From assembly GCF_932276165.1 (NCBI RefSeq), contig NC_063998.1:4352501-4416500 (forward strand): 64,000 bases of DNA, given 5' to 3'. Shown here in pieces: positions 11,401-26,400 of this stretch. The position numbers and the translations under genes were made by a program. The notes beneath the pieces were generated by a model that was not told the DNA's origin, made no database searches, and was given only the letters and a program-made list of their open reading frames with translations. Positions within the stretch are counted from its first letter, which is position 1. Every line of letters starts with the position of its first letter. The stretch is from Plutella xylostella. Its lineage: Eukaryota > Arthropoda > Insecta > Lepidoptera > Plutellidae.

Positions 11401-14400
11401 GATGATGTTGTTTTGTTTTGGTATCGAATAACCAGGCTTATCAGTTATGACGGTATGAGTGACCCAGTTGTATTAAATAAGTACAGTAAATTAATAGCAA
11501 AAATGCTGTTACTGGCACGGGGTTATACATAGCTATCCTTCCTTGTAGTATTTGTGTGTGTATGTTTGTAACTTCTTCACATCAAATCGGCTGAACCGAT
11601 TTTAATGAAATTTGGTATGCAGTTAGCTGACACCCTGGATTAACAGATAAGCTAAATCGCGGAATTCTTACTGGAAAACTTTTTAAGGCGAAGTGAAACT
11701 CGCGAGAACTGCTAGTTACTTATTTCATATTAGAGACATCGTAATAAACAAAAATTTACAAAGGTAAATCAATATAAACAAAAATAATGGTACAAACTTC
11801 GATTATTATGAATACATACCTACATAATTTAACAAAAATAAAGGTAAGTAATTATAATAAAGTAATGAATATCCGTAGCGTCTTGTCGTAGCGCGTCGTA
11901 GCGCGCGGCGCGGGAACAAAAGACATCAACGCGCGCGCTGCGTTGAAAGTTCCGCGTTATGTGTTTTTGACGATTGCAATATGTCAAAATAAAGTAGTAG
12001 ATAACGTTAAATATTATATTTCTGCATTTAGCCTATTTATTTTTAGGTATTCGTTCATATGATAATGTAACTACAAACGTGTAAAGCAGTGAAAAGTTAT
12101 TTCCTTAAATATGCGGGATATTAGACATTTTATTGACAAGTCGCCATACTAAATTATTAAACTTATATCCTAGGATTTTACACAATATGCATTCCCATAC
12201 TTATGTAGGGAATGCATATATTATTCCCATACATATTTATGTACATACCTTGTAAGATACTTGACTATTTATACAAAAAGTGTTATTAAGAATTTTCATG
12301 AAAACGAATGAATTGTATCTTAACTTTAGGTAGCTTATACTTACACAGAATCCATCCTATAGAGATAATTAAATACTTACAATACATATAAGTAATTTCA
12401 CCTAACCGAATTAAATAATGAAGTAATCCGTAACAGTTATAAGTAAATGTTGTAGTGATTGGCTGGAGCCGCGAAACAATTGATCTGTGGCCGGCGCGTG
12501 CGCATCTAATCCGACGTGAATGTACCGCTCCCAGTAACAGTGCTCGATGATCGATGTCGCGCAAACGACACAAAAACAAAGGAATTCACACGTATTTTGG
12601 TATTTATTGAGTTTAGCTGAGCTCAAGGCTGCGTTGCTGCGTATCTATAGAGTTGCGAGGATTTGCCGTCGTGGTAAGGATGTAATATAAAAGAGAAGAG
12701 AATTAAAATGATTAAACCTGCCATTATTCATCTGGGATATTATTATGTACGTACCTCTACTTATTATTATAAGTACATATTTAAAATAATGTCACCCATT
12801 TTTTTATAGAAAGAATGAAGAAGGTATTTATTTCTTCCAAGACTAAGACACAAAACGAAATTAAGATAGGTCAACAAAAATGGTGACCTAATAACAGTAG
12901 AACAAATGTTCTCTTTTCAAAACGGTCATCGTCTCAACATAATATCACAGGTTAATTCCGAAATACCGAAGAAGTTAAACAAGTTTCATCATTGTCAGCT
13001 GAACTGTTTCATCGACCAGTACTTGGACTACTTCGAATCTTAAAAACAACAACAACGAACGTTGATTTATCGTGGACGCGATCCCTTCAATACAGCTTCT
13101 TGGCCCAAATTTCACAAACGGAGTACCGTGATCTGAAACAGCGGTACCGGCAGTTAGAGCTGAGTCGAGGCTGGTGCAGCCCAGTAAATGTCCTCACTGA
13201 GGATATGCCACGAGATTGGATGAAAAATATTAGACTTATGGATCAAAACATATTTTAATGTATACGGTAGTAAGTAAATGTCAACAGGATGCAAAAAGGG
13301 TATAGGAAGCTGAAAGAGGGTCGCTGAGGGGGTTATTCTGAACAACTTTTGTTCTATGAGTTTTGGAAATTCGCGAAATTGATGATTTATCGATATAAGT
13401 AATTATTATTGTACATTAAACAGAAATAATACCATCGAATATGCAGCATTGTTTTATGTATCTCCCTATCAGTGATTAAAACTATGGCCACTGGGACCTT
13501 GCTAATACAGTCAGATTCTACATCGAAACTAGAGCCGATTACTACCGATATCTATCGTTCAGTATTCGATCTGCAGCAGTTAAATTGCGGAATCACGATC
13601 GGTCACAGTTCAGTTCGGAAACGAGATATTTTCCGCGACAGATATGCTAATAAGAGGCTACATTCCCGATTGTGGGTTACTCCGATTACGTTATCTGGAC
13701 CTACTACTGTTCAGTAACGAATGATTGATCAGCGGTTAAATACAGCTTGTGTAGTCGAATTCGTGATTTGAAAATTCGTATGTTGCATTAACTAATGACC
13801 GACGTCAATTAAAATTCTACTTAGGTTGCTTGATAAATTGAATAATAACAGGCCATTAAATGGAATTATACCATTTAGCAGGTGTTAAAGGCATTGAATC
13901 TGACTACCGCGTCTTAATTTGTCAGATTTTATCATCTTTTCACAAAACAAATTCCCATACGGCGGGCACCTGCTGTTATTAAATCTGAGGGTTACACAAT
14001 AACGTACTGTTTTTGCGGATTATAAAGTTGATAATATTGTCAGTTATCTAACAGCTATATTATGAGCTAAGTGTGAAATATAATTTTTAAAGTAAGTAAG
14101 TAGGTACCTACTTAAATAGTGCCGTAATGTCTTGTTAAAATACAAGGTAACTGCAGTACAGTCGTGAGACAAAAGATTTCATAAAACCGTTGTATAAATT
14201 GGCGAAGTTTTCACGATCCATAAATGAAATAATGTCGGGTAAACTGCGGACCGTTTTGTATTTTCGATATTCGAATTGAAATCCTTTTCCTGCACGGTCT
14301 AGCGGACATAACCACAAGGTCGTTGACACCTGCCAACTGCTCATAAAGTACGTCCAATATTGCCCAAAGTACCTACGAATCATAGAGTTCAAACTGTATG

Positions 14401-17400
14401 CTGGGTTTGGTTACGGAGTCACAAATCAAGTAAACGATTTGTGAAGTTCTTAGTCATGTCGATGAGTTTGGCTTCCTTGTACTTTTATTATAACGTTTTC
14501 TAGCAATACGTAAAACTATTTAAGTAGTTGTCACTGTTTCTGATTCCAAACAAGGATAAAAAGATATAAGACACCTTGTAATATACTTACCTAATTCTAA
14601 TTTACTCGGATAAAAGCACTAGTTAAATCCATGTAGTACGGAATCCTAAAATGTGATGAATTTAATATCGTATCTGCAGAATAACGGAACTAATCAAATT
14701 TGGAGTTGTTTCGATTATACGCATGTTTCCAAATTGTTTGACCGAGAAAATATCCTATGATTAAGTCATGCCACAATTTTTATTGATAAAATATGCAGAA
14801 CGATCTCATTTGTGCTCTCTTTAGCCGAGTTGAAGAGTACAGCTCGATTCGGCGATATAATATTGACGAAAATATATATACAAATAGACGCCCTGGCCCT
14901 GAGTTTTCGCTCTTTCTCTTTAATATACTTTTATGAATACATTACTGGTATGTACCGACAATACAACAACCACAAAGCCCAGATACGAATCCACTATTAG
15001 ATTATTACATTAGATTCCCACATGCCGATGCCATGCTGATGCGATATCAATACAGAAGATGCTATCAGGGCCAATATCTTATACCAACAGTCGTGATACG
15101 CAAAGATTACGTAGGGTACAATTGTGCTGGCAATATTATAGGGTTCAATAATGGCAGGTCAAAAGACACCGCGGGTAATGACAGGGTTCCGTACGCGGGA
15201 CTGAGAGCCAATATCGGGACAATTATGGAGCAATCTTGGACATCGCTAGCCACGTGCGGGAGCGTCAGCCCTTTGTCCATTAAGTATTGTTTTATTTGGG
15301 TATTAGTGATCGAGGTATTGGTTAGATAGAACGGTGGTAGCATTTAAGTCTGAACTATCTTTATATTACTTGAATTTGTGTACGCTGGTCGGTCCTTTAC
15401 CTATATTATTAAGTTATACATATATTTTGAGAATTATACATTATTTTATTAATTATTGCGTAAATATATTGCATTCATAAATGTTGGGTTCGAAATTTTG
15501 GTAATTACTACATTCTCGATGTTCTGTGAAGATTTAAATTTGCTCGGTTTTATTTTTAACAGCAGTATTTAAAAGAAGTACTTACGTATCTAAACACATA
15601 TTAATAACCTGAAATGAATCATGCATGACGCGTAGCACTTTTGTTCGTAGCACGAGGAGCTACGTAAAGTTGTTATGCTTAGGTGCTACGCACATGTGTT
15701 ATTGATTTTAGATAATTGAGTTGAATATTTGTTTTAATTATCCTCATTTATTGTTACAGATTACTACTGTTATGCAGCGCATTATTATTAACTCAGGTAA
15801 GATTTTCAGATCGTTTCAGATTGTATAATTTATTGACTTTCAACTCTGTAGGTTATAATTTACTAAGTAACTTCACATAACATATACATATTTATATGTC
15901 ACCTTATAAACCTATGGAGCCGATAATTATAATGATGTGCTTGTGGACTGCAAAGTAAGGAATGTGCAATCAAAACTGCACTTACGCTAATATTCGTTAC
16001 TTATGCAGCTCCAATATACCACCAATAAACAATAGACAATCGATTTTTTTTCTCTGCAGCCAGCTCAGGCAGCCGTGGCACACGAGGATGCGATAGATGA
16101 TTCTTCTGCGGACTCCACGGAGGTGTCTGTCGTGTCTGTGGCGTCGTCCACCTCCGTGGAGGCTCACGAGGACCACGAGGAGGGGTTCGAGGGGCAGGAG
16201 GAGCACGAGGGGTCGGGGGACGACCCGCCTGACCCGGCGCCGCCGGTGAAGAATAAGGTAAGCTTAGGACAAAGAAAAAGTCAATACCTACATATATTAT
16301 TATCTAACATCTTTGTGTGTAATAGTGTAGATAATGAAGTTCCTACTTCTACTACATTTTTTATCAGTCTGGTTCTTGTAATACGAATAACAAGTTTTTT
16401 TAAAGTAGTTATTTATTAATGCAAAGAAATTGTACGCAGAACTTATTTTATGTTTCATTTTCAGAACGAAACCCGAGAAGCGCTAAAATCCGACAGCACA
16501 GAACAGGATCCGGTAAATACCCAATATATTTTATTTTACAAATGTGTATCTAGGTAATTAGATTATCCAAAAAAGCAGGTCACCAAGCCCTTTTTACCAC
16601 ATAACTCATACATAATAACCCCCACAAGATGGCTCGTTACAATTAACTGATCCGAATTGCGCAGTCTACGCCATTTCAGCACTGAACCGTGACTCCACGC
16701 AGCTGTAGAGACGCTATTCTGCTAAGGAATTGTTTTCCCAATATTTAACTATTATTTTTAAGGTGGTATAACCTTTGATGTATACGAGAACATCAAAGGT
16801 TGTAGCTACTCGAAAAATGTTAAAAATCCTTATAATTAGTTATATTTGACCACAAAAACATATAGTTTGGCCAGTGACATCAAAGCGCGTATCCCGTATG
16901 ATAATTTTGTCGCGGTGCATGTCAGATTTCAGAATATCATAAACTTATACAATTTATAAGAACCTTCGAGAAAGTGAATCAATGCTATTATTTTATTATA
17001 CATATTAACTGTATATAAACAGTTTTTTGGGACACATTCTAAAACTACAATTATGTGAACCTAATAAATAAATACAATAAATAAATTTATTTTAACAATT
17101 TTCACTTCGATATTTAGTAGAAGAGGGCCCAGTGTTAGTGTGTGGATTGTGATCTTAACGGACGGTCCAGTCCGATTCACTTTCACATAGAATTCGGCCT
17201 TGAGCAGTGTAAATACGTTATATCTAAATCACAACACGTTTACCCCATCGGTTATCGGTCCTTCGACAGATGTGAATGTGACTTAAGCTTACTAACTCGG
17301 TGAGCTTTGTGAAGTTAGTTCGGCGTGCTTAAAATTCTAGATAATGTTTTGAAAAGCTCTCGTGTAAAATGTTACAAGGTAACAAAATAATACTCGTATA

Positions 17401-20400
17401 ACTAAAAGTAAATTATATAACAACCGGCAACCTGATAACTTTTAGGGAAGCGAATGCAGCTGAAAGCAGTAATGCAATAGATAGAATAGCATATTTTTAT
17501 TAGAATTATAGTGCTATCTATCTTCATAATGGATCACGCGTACCTACCATAGTTACTGTATGAATAATATGCCATTTCTTTTTATTCCGTCATGGTGTTA
17601 CGTCCGTATTATATCGCGCACACCATTCAACTTCAATGTCATAGGATATGATCGTATTGTTCACTCGCTAGCGTCCAGCTGAATAATAAAAAAATACGTA
17701 ATAAAAATATAATTAATCGCAATTTTTTATGAATAATTTACCCTCATAACAAACTTATTGCTCTCGATCGACAACGTTTGATCTATTTCAAATATAATAT
17801 TCTTCGCATAGTAAGGTGAAGTGCGGTAATTGCAACTATCCGGTAATTGCAACTAACTTCAATAACTCCCTCTAGAGTTACTTCATTGTAAAACGACAGA
17901 CTAAAATCAATTTTACATAATAAAAGTTCTACCCAAAAATGTGGATGGCGCTGATAGCTCAAGAATTGTGGGAGTTATAAAGCTTTTTGTCATCGGCCAT
18001 TTTGAGTCTGCTGGAGTCGGATGGACATGGTGTGCATTTTTATTTTATAAAATAGTTTTTAGTGGTTCCTCGCAAGGTTTTTCCAAAAAAAAGTAAAAAC
18101 TAATAACGGTAAGTCATTTTGTATGTATTTGTTTTATTCTAACACGATTGTTTTCCGAGTTTTCTGTGTAGTTACATTTACCAGACAAAAAATGCAAAGT
18201 CTGGTAAATGCAACTATTTTGCAGTTTTTAGGGTGGTTACAATTAGCTGCCAATTTTTGTATGAAATTGGAAAAAGCCAGTGATGGGGCAGTGAACATGA
18301 ATATATCGATACAATCACTAATAATATAACACACAAATAAGAATAAACGGCTGAGTAGCAAATTTTAAACATATCTGTTAAGCATACATTTTTTTAGAAA
18401 ACCTGCATAATTCCACCCGGCATCCTTCCGACGGTAAATTCCGAAAACTTTCCAAAAAAATTGTAAAAAGGCTGTTTGATTAAACATAAGTAAAATATTT
18501 AATGTTGATTAATAAAAATATAGCTATTAATTTTTATCCCCGAGTTTTATTCTGCTACCATGGTCTTCTTGGCTTGTCGATGGCAGACACTACATGACTG
18601 TCGATAAAATTACGATAAAGTTCCCATCACTATTTTTGAGAAATTAGTTGCAATTACCAGACCCACGGCTAAACAGTAGTTTCATGCGAAATTGGTCGTA
18701 GTTACAAGGAGATAAGTGTCACAATCCTATGAATATTCTCTTAATCTTTGTGTTTCAAATACACAATATACACCACACATAGAAAAATATGGAGATAAAA
18801 CGATTAGTTGCAATTACCCGCCAGGAGGGGTAATTGCAACTATTTCTGCCTTTGCCGGAACTTTTGGCAATAGCTCTTTATTTGGCAATAGTTTTTCTTT
18901 GTCATGATAGTTGAATAAAATCTACATAAAATTTTGACTTTGGCATGATTTTACAGTAATACTTTTTCCTTATATATAAAGAATTATCAGATGATGAAGT
19001 TACGACTTCAATATTTTTAGTTGCAATTACCGCACTTCACCTTACGCGATACGTAGAATACTTGCTAAAAAAACTCCTAATGCCTCATTTATCTATTTCT
19101 AGCAGATTTACAAGTGCATTAAAACGATTTTAAACAACTAAGTACAGTCACAGAAAACAGTGTAATGAAAATATACAGTGCATAACGTGAGTGACAAGTT
19201 CACAAGTATTAACGAGTAAATCATTTGAATATGAACACTATGTGGTGTACTTCCCGTATTTTCGTGACATGGTTTACTTTAGAAGAATACTATTAAATAA
19301 ATTTTGGTCAAACCTCAAACTAATGCGTTTTCAATTCCATACCTTTCAGCTGTGGTTAGATTAAAATTAAGTAGCACTATAAAGTCCTCATTCGTTTTCT
19401 ATGCATGGAATATTAGCCCAATTTCTCCTACTTTGGCCACTATGGTAATACAAAAATCAAATTCGATAATCTATATACACTAAACTCAATTGGATAATTT
19501 ATCTTTTTTGGCGCATCGATCGTGACGACCGAAGCTAAATGTCTCTGTTCCGCTATTCGACAACGTAAACTATTACATTGAAATGGGTGAAAGGCGATTG
19601 GAACATCTTTAGTGTTGTTTTACTTCAATGTTAAAGAAGAATTGATCTTCGGTTGCATTCAAGATTAAGAGATACAAGGTGCAATAAAATTAGTTATTGT
19701 AGTAAAATTTGTTAATTAAATTGCGAGATTACGACTGTAAGGAAGGCAATCGGCCATGAAAATGAAAGGTTTTAGTATGATGCTTAATTGCAATTAAATT
19801 TACTCGTTAAGTCATGTTAATTATGAGAGTCTATTTCAAATCCGATGGATGGATAAGTCGACTCCGAATCCGATACTGAATTTCGAAGTAGGTACAGAAT
19901 TACGCTGTTTGTGATTTATAAAGTTTACGATTCCGATGTAAGTACGTTAGTTCGAAAGTATGGAATTCCTCTGTTTGTGAGGCATAAAGTATATGGTTAC
20001 GATGTACGCCAATTCGAAAGTATATTGTCCAGAACACTGCCTTACCCTACCCTATTAGGTACACACATAACTTAAATATTACTCAACTAAAATTTACGGA
20101 TCAGCTGTTTTTTTAACGATTTCAGTGCTATAATAAAAACCTTACGAAGCAAGAAGAAAAAGGTCCTATACTCATTAAATTTGAAAAAAAAAAAACACCA
20201 GTTCCATACATTTCAGTTTACTTCCAAACTGGCGTACTTTCCAATCATATACTTTATGCCTGACAAACAGAGGAGTTCCATACTTTCGAACTAACGTACA
20301 TCGAAATCATAAACTTTATAAATCACAAACAGCGGAATTCCGTACTTCAAAATTCAGTAGCGGAGACGGATAAGTCATGCCTTGGAGGCCTGATATCAAG

Positions 20401-23400
20401 TTCTTTTTTATATGATCGGTAAAACAATCTTATTACGAAACTAAATCATATTGCGAGGGCTTGCCTCCATAGTGTTAGATCTATCTATGGTTCTGCCGTG
20501 TATCTATGAAGATGCACAATTATTACTTACGAAATCATCCAGTAGGCCTGAAGATCGTTACCATTTGATATGAAACCGTGAATAAACATATCAGTTACAA
20601 GGTTCTACGGGTTAAGCTGTAAAATGTTGTAGCAATTCATGTTTATGTTACATAGATATGTGCTATAATAATATTCTTAGCACATATAAGCATGAGTTGC
20701 TACTTACTATACCATTAAAACAAGTACTAAAGTAATGTCGATAATACGATCACAAAGTAAGTAAAGTATTCCAGTGTAGGTTGTAATTAAGGTTCTTAAT
20801 TTAAAAAGTTACGACTCTATATCTCGAGTATCGAATGTGGGATAATTATTATTGCCTATTATTTTTTTATATGTACCTAGAGTACCTACATATGTATACG
20901 TATTTATGTATGTATTATTGCGTAGTAACTGCTAAAAGTTTGTGACAATGCTGAAAATTTAGACGCTTTTATAACTGGACGAGTTTTAAACATAATTTCC
21001 TTAAATATAAATTATCCTATGACCTATGAACTTGACATACATTTTCTTCTTAGCTACTTACTTAATTTCTGAAAGCGAAAGAAGAAATAATTATACCGGC
21101 TCTGTATTATTTTATAATGTTTGTTTAATGGACCCGAATGTCGTCCACCGTTAGCCACTTCATAGCTCACAAATGTCGAATAAGTGCAAGTAAAGTAGCT
21201 ACGTGGTAAAGAGGCTTTCGTGAGAAAAATCGTTGTTTTATTGCCCAATTACATTTGACACCCAAAAAGAGGAGATTTACTTTTGTTTGTTTTTTATCGA
21301 AAGCAATTTGTTAGAATAATGTGGCAACAAAGGCGTAAGTAAGTAGCTGTTGATAGACTTGATAGTTCTCACTCCAGTGGCCTGATTTTGAGTTTCGTGC
21401 AGTCGCATCGGGCGGCGGCGGCGGCGGCGGAGCGGCGTGCGAACTACCGTGGCACACTTTTGTCTACATTTACCATCATTTTTTTACAACAGTGCAAAAG
21501 TGCCCTCGGCCGTCGTGACTCTGAAATGGTGCATTACGAGCCGAGTGGCCGCGCTCCGACTATAATTCGATAGTTTGTTTTTAGCGCTTTGTCCGCCGAA
21601 GAATGCAATAGGAAAACCTACTTGTACAGTCGCACTTACAACTTTATTAGGCGCAATTCATTTCGTTCCGCTGTTATGTAGATGCGGAGATATTAGGTAA
21701 TTAGTTTTAATTATGCTCGGAGCATTGAAAAGTGTTGAAGGTGTTCAAAAGTCGCTGGTGTCGGAAGGATGTAGTTAGGCGGGCGCTATCTCATGGCTAT
21801 CGCGGTTGCCCAACACGGCTGCGGCATATGCTACTGTTCACCCGCGCACACACTCATGTTAAGAAATAACTACATATCCAACGTACCTACTTACATGAAG
21901 GAAGAATTGTTATACTAATTGCACAATCATGCGAGTTATCTTTATCAGATACGTATCATGAATAATTGAACCTGTTAAGTTGTTGTATCCGTAACTAAGT
22001 GATATTTGTCCGGGAGTACTATTTAGTTGATAGATGAACATAGTATCAATACGCTATGATTCAGGATAGGCCCAGAGCTATTAAAATAAGCTCTATTTAA
22101 ATAAACCAAGCCGACCAACAGATCCTGATATTTAAAACGTGAGGTCATGCGGCGACTAGCAACGATATCTCAATTTGTTTCGCAACGCAGGGTTAGAGTT
22201 TACTGATAATATTAACTTAATAACAAATGAGTTTATAGTTCCCATGATCTGTCTCACAGCTGGATGGTATCTGGCAGCTCCTGACTGACTCCTGATGATA
22301 TCTGGCTGACAATGAATGACTTGACAATGGTAACAACATCAAGAGGTCTTGTTTACGCTAACATCATAAATGATTAAGGACATCAAATGAGTCGTTTCTG
22401 TTATTAATACTTAAGTACTTATGTTCAAATAAAGAATATCTATCTATCATCTATTTTTTGGAGCAATTTGCATTGTTTAATGGTGTTGAAGCACTAGGTT
22501 TACTGTTAAGTATATGTGTTAACAAAAGCAATCAAATACATTAACAGTTACATTACATTAACCTAATTACTGTTTTACTCGTATTTCTCTCACTCAAAGA
22601 TGCATCTTAGCATTCTTAACACTAATGATTCCAGCCTTACACTAGTTTTAGTACCATCATTTAAACTCTACACCATCTAATACACTCGCGTGCAATGAAA
22701 AAGTTTCACCTGCCATTGACGTTCCATTTGTCACTGAAACTTTTTCCTTCACCAATACAGGGTCAATGAGTGCATTTTTGACTTCCTCCCAAATCTATTA
22801 CTGCCACCGTCTTTTATTTACCCTACTCTAACCCGTCATAACTCCACAGGTGGTGTTCGTGGGAGACAAGAACAGCTACGTGCCAGTCAGCATCAAGCCT
22901 CGGTCGCCGGCCGCGGACACCTGGCGTGAGCCCCCGGCCTGGGAGCGCGAGTACCGGCGACACAGGACCAACGGGAGCCGGGTGCAGTGTGAGTTGGAAC
23001 CATGTCCGATTAAGAGATTTGGAGGAATAGGGCGCTAGGTGGAACTAGACACAGGACCAACGGGAGATTTAAAATATTTGCGGCAGAGAGAGGAAAAGCT
23101 AGGTAAAACTATGTTGGGTGTATGATGCCTGCTTTCTACGAGTCAACATTGATGACGTGCATAGGTGCTACTTATCTACAATGCCAAATTTTGAATGTAG
23201 GTGGCATAACACAGTGGCCCTTTTGAATAATATGGTAATGGCTATATGTATATGTATTTAAATTTCCAATGATTAACTGAAAATGTAACTAACCTACTGA
23301 TTCCAATTCCTTCTCTACTCATTTCTTCTATGTATACACATCATATTATGAGCTTATAAACGTTTTTGGAAACGTAATGACGTGTCTTATAAATCTTGTA

Positions 23401-26400
23401 AATGCTTCTTGATGTGTATTTTCCGGCATTACCGGAGACGAGGGAAAAGATATTTCATGAAATGATACATTTGTAACTTTAATTAACATTTCGATGCCGA
23501 AACTGCTGGTCAGTGGGCCTTTAGATATTTTAGTGACCTACATTACTCCCAACTCCCAAATAACCTGAAATAATTAAAAAATATGTGGTTTATTTCTGTA
23601 AACATACATAACATCAGGTAGTCAGTAGTATTATTGCAAGATGGCTCATTAATGTTGCAAACGCTTTGGCTCTAGCCGTGATGCTATCGATATCAGGCTC
23701 TACCGGCGCCCTGACGCAATCTTCCCTTTGTTCAATTTTCTATCCTTTTAATGAACTTGGAAATTCATTTGCATGGTGGATTAATGAAGAACTAGCCAGG
23801 TACTTTGAGTTCATTTATTTTTTAAATATGTTACGGGATTTTACCATAACTTTTTCTAGTAGGTGTAAGTCCACACATTTAATTAAGGTATAGTTAAAAT
23901 AAACGCAAATGAATATACCTACGTTATTATATCCTTGACCGATACAAAAAACATTTATATCTAACCATGACCTTGTCTCAAAACCAAGTAGGCCATGAAA
24001 CCTAAACGGAAAGCGAAAATGAGATGTAAATCTCCAAAATGAGACTTTCCATCGATAGTTACTGTTTTATTTGTCCACAGACATTGAAGCTGAGTGCCAA
24101 GACGATTTCATGAAGATTCGAGTCGGGTTTAACGGATCTTTCACCGGACTCGTCTATTCTGCAGGTAAATAGACTTTATAAAATAATTTATGCTTACAAT
24201 AAGGTGTATGTTTATGTAGATTTTACCCCCTGGGCAAACATGAGGATGTATAAGTGGCATGTGTTTGGATAGCCTGCATCCATAGCCAAGAAATGGATAA
24301 TCAGATCGGACGCAGTTTTTTGCTTTGAATACCTTCCCCGTCGTGTTTCATTTAAATCGTGGATGAAGGCTATGATATTATTATGTTTTCCTATATATAG
24401 TTGTAGGGGTTCTATCATAGGCTAAGTTTACCTTTAGCATCTGCGTACCATAATATGTATGCCTATGCTTGTTTTTACTTTTATTTGACGACTCTACATT
24501 CTATGCTATCTACATAGTTGTTGACGATATAATGACTCACTCAGTAGTTTCTCTACATCATTTCCCTTTCCTATGGGACAGATAGCATCTTGGGTTCATA
24601 ATCATAATTTCGCCGCTGACCCTCCAACTTACGCCAGCCTAAAAACCTGGTTTACAAAAGTAATTAATTTCCTAAGGTCATTCGTACATTTAGCATAACA
24701 GTTAGGTATGCTACGTGCGATAAGGCAAAAGGACATTATAGTCATATTTTTACTATATCAGGAACTAGATACACGTGACTAGATATTTCATGACATGTAT
24801 TTAATTTTAATGTTTGTAGTAAGATTTTAAATTATTATTAAAACACTATAATATGTACGGTGGCCTGAACCTAAAAGTATACAGGCGGAGTTTTAAAAAT
24901 AGCGATCCCTGATGATGAAGGGTCCAGCTACATCTTATAAATCCGGGGACGTATTGTGTGTGATGTGTGTAGCAGTGGTGTTTATGTGGATGTGCTTGAG
25001 CAGCATGTGAGCTTGAGATCGCTATTTTAAAAACTCTGCCTGTATACTTTTAGGCGCAGGCCACCGTACGTATAGGTATATGATAGTGGGGGTATATAAA
25101 AATATATTTAATAGTTTCTAGAATCAGTATTTATTGGTTATCTAATTATTGTTAGTGTACCTATTTAAAAGTTTAGTGAGATAACTTGAAAAGAAACATA
25201 AAATAAGCTCGTGTCGTGAACCTTCACCCACACCTATTTCATAACACTCGTTCGTCTCACCTATCTATGAACTAGGTACATAAACGACTACGTATAATAC
25301 CGTAGGGCGATGGCAGATTAACCAGAACTAGCCTACACACGACGGTATGTCTCAAAGGACGGTAATAAGCAGGACTAATAGAGCCGTGGTCGGATGATAT
25401 GATGTGAAGATGGAAGATGCGATGCTTTCATTGTTTATGGGGGAAGCGTGGGTGGTCTGTTTTGGCACAGGTCTTGTTTTATGACTGTGAGACTGATTCA
25501 AGCGCTAGAAAATATATTGTTATCACCCCTGGGATAAAATTTTGGTAGGTGGGTAATATAAAGTGTTGATACGTAATCTTCATAAAACTTTGAAGCCCTT
25601 ATCAACATTTAATTTACGTCGATTAACTGATTTCTTGTAGAGATACACCACACATTGTGTAGTGAGTCGTGTCGTGAGAGTTGCGTGTAATTTGTTCTCG
25701 GTTATAAAACGCAGCCGCGCTTTGTCACAGGGAAATAAAACTGATTGTTCAAGTATGCTGCGTAGTGCGTAGGCATGATCTTGATACTTTAGATAGAAGT
25801 AAGGTTTCACAGGAAGTCGCTATATGACGTGACGTATCCGTTATTGTGCTTATTCTGCACCATTCTGCACGTATTTGCTGTGATATATTTTTGTATCTTT
25901 TAATATAAGAACTCCGAAAATTCCACCAATAAACAAACGATAAAATATGATTAAGGGTCTCAGCACATATAAGCGTAACGTAAAGGGATCGACTTTTTTC
26001 TTCGGTCGTCCAGGCGTTCGCGAGCCCGCAATCTACTGGTTGACTGAAGAAAAAGAGGTGATTGGTCCCTTTACGTTACGCTCATATGAGCGGTGACCTT
26101 AAATCAATATGTAACGTCGTAAGTATTATGAAATTATCTTGCACTCAATTTAACCCCCTACCCCTCTCCCCAGGCTACTCGTACGACCCGGACTGCATGT
26201 ACATCAACGGCTCCGGGCGCGACTACTACGAGTTCTACATCCAGCTCAACCGCTGCGGCACGCTCGGCCGGAACAGCCAGCACGAGGCCAGCAGGAAGCA
26301 TCCCACTGTATGTACACAACACTAGTGTTGATATAGTCGTAGGACCCGGACTGCATGTTACATCAACACATCCCACTGTATGTACGTTGGCCTGCGCCTA

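Larger units (their letters stand above)
8516..15759. other. First intron of the ZP gene (7.2 kb)
   Basis: The intron separates the 17-nt first coding exon (donor GTAAGT) from the 37-nt second coding exon (acceptor TTACAG). It contains the inverted-repeat element at 10894-11272, a reverse copy of the dispersed TATTAGTA-ended repeat at 11533-11716 and a short CG-rich patch at 11875-11955 with GTAGCGCG repeated. Open frames at 9137, 9608, 12286-12626, 12992, 13472, 14135 and 15033 show no protein features and I leave them out. Confidence 0.7.
16513..22849. other. Fourth intron of the ZP gene (6.3 kb)
   Basis: Both flanking junctions are phase 0, so skipped or extra phase-0 exons would not disturb the frame. 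I searched for them by eye and found none I would defend. The intron holds the TA-flanked transposon at 17814-19042 and the foldback element at 19860-20367. A GCG-repeat-rich block at 21390-21560 with a CAGTCGCATC start-like motif could be a promoter or alternative first exon, but it opens no frame that joins exon 5. Confidence 0.6.

Noticed and set aside
16060..16257. Translation start of the ZP protein inside exon 3
   Set aside because: There is no in-frame ATG before the acidic segment, and the two small upstream exons join in phase to give a signal peptide.
21388..21573. Alternative first exon of the ZP gene
   Set aside because: The block is GCG-rich with an initiator-like CAGTCGC, but its ATG at 21526 opens only a short frame ending at a TAG, and no donor joins it in frame to exon 5. 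It may still be a promoter or untranslated exon.
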